From: an uncultured Roseburia sp.
GTDB taxonomy: Bacteria > Bacillota_A > Clostridia > Lachnospirales > Lachnospiraceae
NCBI GenBank assembly: GCA_900753715.1
Contig: CAAEAE010000172.1
Coordinates: 1 to 11,231 of the forward strand
DNA length: 11,231 nucleotides
Direction of reading: 5' to 3'
Positions 6,107-11,231 of this stretch are shown here, piece after piece (the stretch's first letter is position 1; the number at the start of each line of letters is the position of its first letter). The notes below the pieces were generated by a model that did not search any database, had not been told where the DNA came from, and saw only the letters and a list, made by a program, of their open reading frames with translations. A program made the position numbers and the translations under genes.

Positions 6107-6400
6107 ATGGCAAGAACAGAAAAAGTGATAATGAAAAATATGTGTATGGTGTTTAGTGAAAATAGGGTACTTGTCCAAGATAAGACTGATGACGATTACT
6201 CTGGAATAACATTTCCGGGAGGACATGTGGAAAGAGGAGAATCATTTACAGATGTAAAGGAACGCTATTACAATAATAAGGTTGCCAAAATCAGAAAGAA
6301 GCTGGCTTCTTTATCTACAACAGTTGATAAGGAAGATTTGCTTGGCTGTTTAGATGGTTATTGTAGGAAGCTGTGGACTGAGAGAGGATTTATGAACTAA
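6107..6400 (+). pseudogene. Chimeric ORF: NUDIX N-terminus fused to unrelated tail
   Basis: Residues 1 to about 50 are the start of a NUDIX hydrolase (MARTEKVIMKNMCMVF, then VLVQDK and GITFPGGHVERGESFTD). The Nudix box G-x5-E-x7-R-E-U-x-E-E-x-G begins normally (G39 to E45) but the R-E-x-x-E-E part that binds metal is replaced by RYYNNKVAKIRKKLAS. The remaining 45 residues (LLGCLDGYCRKLWTERGFMN at the end) are helical, match nothing I recognise, and do not continue a NUDIX fold. The 97-residue product is therefore unlikely to hydrolyse nucleotides. The junction is near 6254-6262. It lies 11 bp after the kinase stop with AAGG-type sequence before ATG 6107, so it may still be translated. A hairpin follows at 6411-6443. 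Confidence 0.7.
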
Positions 6401-6410
6401 AAATGTAGCT

Positions 6411-6447
6411 GTGACGCACCCTGTGGGATTTGGGATGCGTTACTTTT
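6411..6447 (+). terminator. Terminator-like hairpin after the NUDIX chimera
   Basis: GTGACGCA (6411-6418) pairs with TGCGTTAC (6436-6443), eight pairs with one wobble, with an inner CCC-TGT-GGG that may add to the stem. A short TTTT follows. Likely separates the small-gene island from the downstream promoter. Confidence 0.5.
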
Positions 6448-6450
6448 GGG

Positions 6451-6478
6451 TTGACATTATTCGCTATATGCATAAAAT
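6451..6478 (+). promoter_or_regulatory. Sigma-A-type promoter for the small HTH gene
   Basis: Perfect TTGACA (6451-6456), 16-nt spacer, TAAAAT (6473-6478, five of six). It directly follows the hairpin and lies about 68 bp before the HTH start codon. Confidence 0.6.
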
Positions 6479-6545
6479 AATTATATTGGACTTTTTATAC
6501 ACGTTTGTAGATTAATGAACTGTAGTTGTCGTAATTGAGGTGTAT

Positions 6546-6764
6546 ATGGAAGGATATATGACAATCAAGCAAACAGCAGAGGAATGGGGAGTTACACCAC
6601 GCAGAATCCAGGTTCTTTGTGTAGAAGGAAGAATTGAGGGTGCAACGAAGTTTGGAAGGGATTGGGCTATACCCACTGATGCAATAAAACCTGTCGATAA
6701 GCGGATAACAACTGGTAAATATAAAAATTGGAGAAAACGAAAAAATAGCATAAGAATGACATAA
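6546..6764 (+). CDS. Small helix-turn-helix DNA-binding protein
   Basis: The 72-residue protein reads MEGYMTIKQTAEEWGVTPRR then IQVLCVEGRIEGATKFGRDWAIP and ends in a basic tail (KYKNWRKRKN). The TIKQTAEEWGVTPRRIQVLC part is a MerR/excisionase-type helix-turn-helix, and GATKFGRDWAIPTDA forms the wing, a pattern common in small clostridial HTH proteins. GAGG (6537-6540) is 5 nt before ATG 6546, favouring it over GTG 6540 and ATG 6558. Such proteins are often next to mobile or accessory genes; they may act as excisionases or small regulators, but no recombinase is present in this window. It has its own promoter and is followed after 71 bp by the lipoprotein gene. Confidence 0.78.
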   Translation: MEGYMTIKQTAEEWGVTPRRIQVLCVEGRIEGATKFGRDWAIPTDAIKPVDKRITTGKYKNWRKRKNSIRMT

Positions 6765-6782
6765 TCTGTCCCACTGACTTTC

Positions 6783-6788
6783 TATAAT
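6783..6788 (+). promoter_or_regulatory. Possible -10 box for the lipoprotein gene
   Basis: A perfect TATAAT lies 48 bp upstream of ATG 6836, but no good -35 is at the right distance (ATGACA at 6756-6761 is 21 nt away). Transcription could also read through from the HTH gene. Confidence 0.35.
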
Positions 6789-6835
6789 GAGTCTGTAACA
6801 TAAAACAAGGACATCTTTATTGGAGGAGAAGAACT

Positions 6836-7759
6836 ATGAGAAAACGTTTGTTGAGTTTGGGATTGATTATGGTTTTATGCTTTTCACTTACAGGCTGTAA
6901 GAGTTCCGATTACAAAAAGGCAGTTGAGTTACAGAATAGTGGGGATTATGCAGGTGCATTGGAGCTGTTTAAAGGTATTGGCGACGATTATAAAGATGTA
7001 TCGGATCGAGCCACTGAATGCCAATCATTTATTGATTCAATAACTGCATTTGATGAAGCTAAATCTTTGCTCGATGATAAGAATGCTGAGCTTGATAAAG
7101 CAATTTCTGAGGCAAATGATCTTGTAAACGGAGAAAATACAGCATTGGATGAGTCGCTGAGGTCTTTGTTAGAAACAAAGATTTCGGAAACAAAAGCAAT
7201 TAAGATAACTGCACCGACAATGGCGGAGACGGTTAAAGAAATAGATACACAAACAACTGAAATGAATACAACGGATTATTCGGATGCGCTTAAGAGTCTT
7301 AATGAGGCATATACAGCATTTAATAATAGTGTTAAGCAGTATGAACTGGTAAATAATCCGGCGGAATCGTATGTAATAAAGTGTTTGGAAAAGGTAGAAC
7401 ATGTTATAGGTATTTCTGCTGTTACGGAGGATAATGATCCAAATGGGCATTTGGGGAAAGCCGGAGGTTATACAGCAACGGTTTATTTTACCTGTGATTG
7501 GGTTAATCAAGCAAATGTAATTGGAAATACAATTATAGATAAAGGAACAGATGGAGGGGGAGCTATTGAAGTCTACGCAAATGTAGAAGACGCCGAATCC
7601 AGAGATTCATATTTAGCAGGTTTCGATGGGGGAGTACTTGCTTCAGGCTCTCATACTGTGGTAGGAACGTGTGTGGTAAGAACTTCAGACGAACTTGCAG
7701 CTTCAAAACAAAAAGAATTAGAAGCAGCCGTAATTGGGGCCTTAACAAAACTTGAATAG
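6836..7759 (+). CDS. Putative lipoprotein with TPR-like and coiled-coil region
   Basis: The N-terminus MRKRLLSLGLIMVLCFSLTGC has a basic start, a hydrophobic core and a lipobox LTGC with Cys21, so the 307-residue protein should be exported and anchored by lipid to the outer face of the membrane. Residues about 24-65 (YKKAVELQNSGDYAGALELF) look like a single TPR-type helical pair. Residues about 70-180 are long amphipathic helices with repeated acidic/basic spacing, like EbhA-type segments in Firmicute lipoproteins. The C-terminal part (about 190-305) holds a Gly- and Val-rich beta-type domain including GGYTATVYFTCDW and SHTVVGTCVVRTS. GGAGGAG (6822-6828) precedes the ATG. No catalytic motif is seen; binding or scaffold roles are possible. 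A strong terminator follows. Confidence 0.8.
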   Translation: MRKRLLSLGLIMVLCFSLTGCKSSDYKKAVELQNSGDYAGALELFKGIGDDYKDVSDRATECQSFIDSITAFDEAKSLLDDKNAELDKAISEANDLVNGENTALDESLRSLLETKISETKAIKITAPTMAETVKEIDTQTTEMNTTDYSDALKSLNEAYTAFNNSVKQYELVNNPAESYVIKCLEKVEHVIGISAVTEDNDPNGHLGKAGGYTATVYFTCDWVNQANVIGNTIIDKGTDGGGAIEVYANVEDAESRDSYLAGFDGGVLASGSHTVVGTCVVRTSDELAASKQKELEAAVIGALTKLE

Positions 7760-7769
7760 CAGAAGTGAT

Positions 7770-7806
7770 AAGGGTGCTCGCGGTTAATTCGTGGAGTACC
7801 CTTTTA
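7770..7806 (+). terminator. Rho-independent terminator after the lipoprotein gene
   Basis: AAGGGTGCTC (7770-7779) pairs with GAGTACCCTT (7794-7803), ten pairs with one G-T wobble and a 14-nt loop, followed by a T-rich stretch (CTTTTATGCTTTT). Placed 11 bp after the lipoprotein stop, it separates that gene from the WYL gene. Confidence 0.75.
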
Positions 7807-7837
7807 TGCTTTTAGTAGGTTGAAAGTGGTGAAATTT

Positions 7838-8800
7838 ATGCAGGAAGAAAACAAGGGTGATAAGATAAGACGCGTTTTACAATTATATGCCAAGCTTTCG
7901 GACGGTTATGTGATAAATAAGGCGGAGGAAGCAGCTTATTATGGAGTTACAGAGCGTAGTATTACTAGAGATATTGATGATATAAGGAATTTTTTGGATG
8001 AGGATTCAGAAAGAACCGGAATTGTAAACAATGTTGTTTACGACAGAATGGCTAAAGGATATCGGCTGGAGACTCTGTATAAGATAAGGCTTCAAAACAG
8101 TGAAGTTTTAGCTCTTTGTAAGATACTGCTTGATAGCAGAGCTTTCACAAAGAATGAAATGGTAAGTATGTTAGATAAACTTATTACTTGTTGTGTCCCA
8201 AAGGTGAATCAAAAGCGAGTTAAGGAATTGATTCAAAATGAAGAATTTCATTATGTTGAGCCTAAACATGGCAATGAGTTTATAGATTTAATGTGGGATT
8301 TGGGTCAAGCAATAAATGAAAGCAGATATATTGAAATTGATTATCTTAGAACAAAAGACAAAGCAATTGTTCACAGAAGACTTCAGCCAGTGGCAATCAT
8401 GTTTTCGGAGTATTATTTTTACTTAACTGCATTTATAGAAGACGAAGAGGTTAGAAAAGACTTTGATGTCATAAACGATTCATTCCCGACCATTTACAGA
8501 ATAGATAGAATCAAGAATATGTCTGTACTTGATGAAAGATTTCATATTCCGTATAGTAGCCGCTTTGAGGAAGGCGAGTTTAGAAAAAGAATTCAGTTTA
8601 TGTATGGTGGAAAGATTCAAAAGGTTAGGTTCCGATATAAAGGTCCTGATATTGATTCTATCCTTGATAGATTGCCAACCGCACATGTGCTTGATGAAGA
8701 AAATGGCGAGTATATAGTTGCTGCCGAGGTGTTTGGTACCGGTATTAATATGTGGATACGAAGTCAGGGCGACTATATTGAAATGATAGAGGAAGTATAG
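7838..8800 (+). CDS. WYL-domain transcriptional regulator
   Basis: The 320-residue protein opens with a DeoR/HTH_11-type winged helix (about residues 5-65: RRVLQLYAKLSDGYVINKAE, then YYGVTERSITRDIDDIRNFL). Residues about 155-235 form the WYL domain: RYIEIDYLRTKDK, RLQPVAIMFSEYYFYLTAFI with the W-Y-L region as Y-F-Y-L, and YRIDRIKNMSVLDERF. The end (VRFRYKGPDIDSILDRLPT to GDYIEMIEEV) matches the WCX extension. WYL domains bind ligands, often nucleotides or nucleic acid, and such proteins, for example BrxR and CapW, repress phage-defence operons. I chose ATG 7838 rather than TTG 7820; both have weak ribosome binding sites (GTGGTG before 7838). No promoter is evident in the 35 bp after the terminator. 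The dynamin gene begins 33 bp downstream, suggesting one operon that it may regulate. Confidence 0.85.
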   Translation: MQEENKGDKIRRVLQLYAKLSDGYVINKAEEAAYYGVTERSITRDIDDIRNFLDEDSERTGIVNNVVYDRMAKGYRLETLYKIRLQNSEVLALCKILLDSRAFTKNEMVSMLDKLITCCVPKVNQKRVKELIQNEEFHYVEPKHGNEFIDLMWDLGQAINESRYIEIDYLRTKDKAIVHRRLQPVAIMFSEYYFYLTAFIEDEEVRKDFDVINDSFPTIYRIDRIKNMSVLDERFHIPYSSRFEEGEFRKRIQFMYGGKIQKVRFRYKGPDIDSILDRLPTAHVLDEENGEYIVAAEVFGTGINMWIRSQGDYIEMIEEV

Positions 8801-8833
8801 AACAAGTAAAAAAGGAATGGAAGGTACTTAAAA

Positions 8834-10186
8834 ATGACAAAGATTAAGATCAGAAGCAATCCGTATAACAGAGAAATTTCATATCTTACAATGGATGAGG
8901 CGACTGGACAATGGGTTGATGTAAGGGAGACAGATGAAAGAAGTAGATTAAGGGAAACGGATTCGGAAAGATCTTTTTTGCCTTTTAAAATTAAGGAAAT
9001 CATAACCATTATTATTAAGGAATACTATGTTGGAAGAGAAAAGGTACAGCTGTATTTTGAAGGAACACAGGACGAGTATTACGAGGTAGAAGCTGTATGC
9101 GAATCAGATGATGTGAAGGATAAGATAGAACTTATTCGCACAAATACTATCCTTGAAAACGCCCGTTTTATTAAGGGGGATATTAAAGAAGTTTTCGAGA
9201 GAGTCAATCCGGTTATTGAAAACATTATGAAGGAAGACTTCTCTGTAAAGAGAGGCCTTAATAAAGTGTCGCAGGCATTAGATGATGTGATACCTCTTTG
9301 CGTTTTTGGTAATTATAGCGCAGGAAAATCCACGTTTATTAATGCGCTTATTGGAGTTGAACTTCTTCCAAGTGGTGGAGATCCAGTAACTGCAAAAATA
9401 TATGAGATAAGAAATTCTGAGTTCTTTGATCAAGCTAAGATATCATTTGAGTTTCATGGAGAAAGAATAGAAATCTCAATTGAGGGCAAAGAATTTAGAG
9501 TTTTAAAGGGAGATTCCGAAACTGATATTGTAAAGAGCATCAAAGAAGAGATTGATAATGAGGGTTCCCATGAGTTATATGCAATGGTACGTATAGCCAT
9601 GGATATCTTGAATAATTACGAAAAGAAAGATAAGGAAGTCACAGAAATTGGTAGTGTGATTACTTTAGTAGTGCCATTTTCTACAAGTGGTGTTATAGGA
9701 AATTCTTCGAATAAGTTTGTTATTTTTGATACACCCGGATCAAATTCTAATTCAAATCAGGATCATGCGAAAGTATTGGCTGAGGCAATGGATGGTTTTT
9801 CAAATGGCATCCCTCTTTGGGTGACACAGTATGATGCGCATGATACAAAGGATAATGCAGAACTTTGCGATAAAGTATTAGCTATTGACTCATTAGATAA
9901 GCGCTTTACGATGATTATCTTTAATAAAGCGGACGACGCAGACCTTCCGGAAGGAGGATTTTCTGAGAAACAGGTAAAAGAGATTCTTGAATATAGAGCT
10001 ATTGAAAAGATGTATGCTAGCGGTATTTTCTTTGTTTCCTCTATTATGGGATTGGGCGGAAAAAATGATGGAGAGTTTGTAGATAGGTTTTACAGAAAGA
10101 CTTTTAGAACACAAAGCCCAACATTTTCTGATCCAGAAGATATTGATTATATGTCGCTTTATGAGACTGTGAGAAAAAGTCTGTAA
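8834..10186 (+). CDS. Dynamin-like GTPase, probably truncated by the IS
   Basis: The GTPase core is clear: G1 GNYSAGKS at residues 159-166, a G2 Thr in PVTAKIYEI, G3 DTPG at 299-302 and G4 NKAD at 364-367, all in the Dynamin_N arrangement. An N-terminal region of about 150 residues (MTKIKIRSNPYNREISYLTM, then helical) precedes it, as in some bacterial dynamin-family proteins. The protein ends at residue 450 soon after the GTPase domain, lacking the long helical stalk and membrane-interacting part of bacterial dynamins, which are usually 600 residues or more. The last codons (ETVRKSL) are read from GAGACTGTGAGAAAAAG, which I take as the IS end. GGAAGGT (8819-8825) supports ATG 8834. Bacterial dynamins reshape or fuse membranes and some act in antiviral defence. 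This copy is probably non-functional. Confidence 0.85.
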   Translation: MTKIKIRSNPYNREISYLTMDEATGQWVDVRETDERSRLRETDSERSFLPFKIKEIITIIIKEYYVGREKVQLYFEGTQDEYYEVEAVCESDDVKDKIELIRTNTILENARFIKGDIKEVFERVNPVIENIMKEDFSVKRGLNKVSQALDDVIPLCVFGNYSAGKSTFINALIGVELLPSGGDPVTAKIYEIRNSEFFDQAKISFEFHGERIEISIEGKEFRVLKGDSETDIVKSIKEEIDNEGSHELYAMVRIAMDILNNYEKKDKEVTEIGSVITLVVPFSTSGVIGNSSNKFVIFDTPGSNSNSNQDHAKVLAEAMDGFSNGIPLWVTQYDAHDTKDNAELCDKVLAIDSLDKRFTMIIFNKADDADLPEGGFSEKQVKEILEYRAIEKMYASGIFFVSSIMGLGGKNDGEFVDRFYRKTFRTQSPTFSDPEDIDYMSLYETVRKSL

Positions 10187-10207
10187 ATAAGATTCTTCTA
10201 TGATATG

Positions 10208-10250
10208 CAAGGGTGGTGAGCTTACAGTTTGAGCTTTTCACCCTTGTTTT
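10208..10250 (-). terminator. Hairpin near the IS end
   Basis: CAAGGGTG (10208-10215) pairs with CACCCTTG (10239-10246), extended by GAGCT/AGCTT pairs inside. T-rich sequence follows on the plus strand. It may stop transcription from either side at the IS edge. Confidence 0.5.
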
Positions 10251-10277
10251 ATATATAACAGTTGTTGAATGGCATGT

Positions 10278-10306
10278 CAAGAGCAGGCGGTTTTCCGCCT
10301 GTCTTG
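10278..10306 (-). terminator. Hairpin just after the transposase stop
   Basis: CAGGCGG-TTTT-CCGCCTG (10284-10301) is a perfect seven-pair stem, extended by CAAGA (10278-10282) with TCTTG (10302-10306) around one bulged G. Located 17 bp past the transposase stop, it probably terminates or stabilises the transposase transcript; no clear U-tract follows. Confidence 0.45.
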
Positions 10307-10322
10307 ATCGTCGGTTTACTCG

Positions 10323-11231
10323 TTATTCTGGAAGACGACCTTCGTACATAATACTCAGTTCGCCATATACCTGCGCCCAGTTTCGAATCGTACTGGTCCA
10401 TTTTTTCGTAGCCTCAAAAGTGGCCAGGTACAGCGCTTTTAAAAGGGCCGTATCGCTTGGGAATACGCTTCTCTGCCGATTCAGCTTCCGGTAGGTGGAA
10501 TTCAGGGATTCAATCGCATTGGTGGTATAAATCACCGTTCTGACCGTCGTTGAAAACTTGAAAATTGGAGAGATGGCATCCCAGTTATCCTTCCAGCGTT
10601 TCATGGAATTCGGATATTTGGGAGACCATTTTTCAGTTACACGATCTAAGGCTGCCAGCGCTTTCTTTTCATCTGCGGCCTGATAAATGGTCTTCAGATC
10701 CGCTGCAAATGCTTTTCTGTCCTTGTCAGGGACATATTTCAGTGTGTTTCTTACCTGGTGTACGATACAGCGCTGATACTCGGTTTTTGGAAAAGCAGCA
10801 GCGATTGCTTCTTTGATGCCGGTTAAACCATCTGCACAGATGATTAATACATCTTTGACACCCCGGTTTTTCAGTTCGTTCATAACGGAAAGCCAGTATT
10901 TTGCGCTTTCGTTGTCGCCAACGCTGATGGTCAGAACCTCTTTCTTTCCTTCCGTGTTGATTCCAAGAATCACGTAAGCTGCAAGCTTTCGGATCACACC
11001 ATTATCTCTTACGGAATAGTGAATTGCGTCAATGTAGAGAATGGGATAGACTTCGTCCAACGGCCGGTTCTGCCAGTCTTCGATCTGTGGCAGGATCTTA
11101 TCGGTTACATCGGAAATAAAACTCTCCGAGGTCTCAAAGCCATAAATATCTTCGATGGTTTCGGAAATCTGCCTGGTAGTCATTCCTTTGGCATACATGG
11201 AAATGATCTTCTGATCAATATCGGAAATATC
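10323..11231 (-). CDS. IS256-family (Mutator-type) transposase, N-terminus outside window
   Basis: The leftward frame is open from the window edge (DISDIDQKIISMYAKGMTTR) to TAA at 10323-10325, giving about 302 residues. It shows the family's DDE core: LYIDAIHYSVRDNG for the first Asp, VLIICADGLTGIKEA for the second, and TTNAIESLNSTYRKLNRQRS for the Glu. EYQRCIVHQVRNTLKYV, the conserved C-x2-H motif, is also present. IS256-family transposases are about 400 residues, so roughly the first 100 are missing on the right. The ATG at 11198 is only an internal Met, since the frame continues upstream of it. The catalytic residues are all present, so the enzyme could be active if its N-terminus is intact. 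It cuts and pastes or copies its own element. Confidence 0.93.
   Translation of the reverse strand, partial: DISDIDQKIISMYAKGMTTRQISETIEDIYGFETSESFISDVTDKILPQIEDWQNRPLDEVYPILYIDAIHYSVRDNGVIRKLAAYVILGINTEGKKEVLTISVGDNESAKYWLSVMNELKNRGVKDVLIICADGLTGIKEAIAAAFPKTEYQRCIVHQVRNTLKYVPDKDRKAFAADLKTIYQAADEKKALAALDRVTEKWSPKYPNSMKRWKDNWDAISPIFKFSTTVRTVIYTTNAIESLNSTYRKLNRQRSVFPSDTALLKALYLATFEATKKWTSTIRNWAQVYGELSIMYEGRLPE

Larger units (their letters stand above)
10163..11231 (-). mobile_element. IS256-family insertion sequence, one end plus partial transposase
   Basis: The right part of the window holds a leftward IS256-type transposase running off the edge. About 160 bp downstream of its stop lies GAGACTGTGAGAAAAAGTC (starting about 10163), similar in style to the TGTGnnAAAA-rich terminal repeats of IS256-family elements, which I take as the IS terminus. 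The other terminus and the target duplication (usually 8-9 bp in this family) are outside the window, so the boundary is approximate. Confidence 0.7.

Noticed and set aside
10213..10816. Plus-strand frames inside the IS region (10213-10494, 10565-10816)
   Set aside because: They are antisense to the clear IS256-type transposase and have no family features.

Overview
The window looks like an accessory region of a low-to-moderate-GC Gram-positive gut-type Firmicute, probably a clostridial/Lachnospiraceae-like organism. This rests on AT-rich sequence, strong AGGAGG-type ribosome binding sites, TTG and GTG starts, and protein families (VanZ-like, DUF3795, AlbA_2/ATPase regulator, WYL, IS256) that are frequent together in such genomes. 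The organism is inferred from style, not from any marker gene. No tRNA, rRNA or CRISPR array was seen.

Layout: (1) 1-1202: a leftward XRE-type regulator cut by the window edge, a promoter/operator region with inverted repeats, then two small rightward ORFs of unknown function ending at a terminator-like hairpin. (2) 1235-2644: a self-contained AlbA_2/ATPase/winged-helix regulator with a near-consensus promoter whose -35 box lies inside a palindrome, suggesting autoregulation. (3) 2664-6400: a run of small, mostly single-domain, same-strand genes: VanZ-like membrane protein, three P-loop kinase-like proteins, DUF3795, GNAT acetyltransferase, an ASCH stub and a NUDIX fragment. Several are damaged: VanZ has two frameshifts, one kinase has one frameshift, ASCH is cut to about 20 residues, the NUDIX gene is fused inside its Nudix box to an unrelated tail, and the GNAT gene lacks an ATG. 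This looks like an island that gains and loses small genes by illegitimate joining. (4) 6411-7803: a promoter, a small helix-turn-helix protein, a lipoprotein with a TPR-like/coiled-coil region, and a terminator. (5) 7838-10186: a WYL-domain transcriptional regulator followed 33 bp later by a dynamin-like GTPase. WYL regulators often control phage-defence loci, so this pair is the best candidate for an undescribed system. (6) about 10163-11231: the end of an IS256-family insertion sequence, transposase leftward and cut by the right edge. The IS appears to have inserted inside the dynamin gene, whose last few codons are read from the IS end.

How the genes work together: the single-domain genes of region 3 need no shared pathway; they resemble independent small-molecule or nucleotide-modifying activities. 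The WYL-dynamin pair is the only clear functional unit, and it is probably inactive or altered because of the IS. Three single-base losses, two of them beside A or T runs, raise the question of sequencing error versus real decay.
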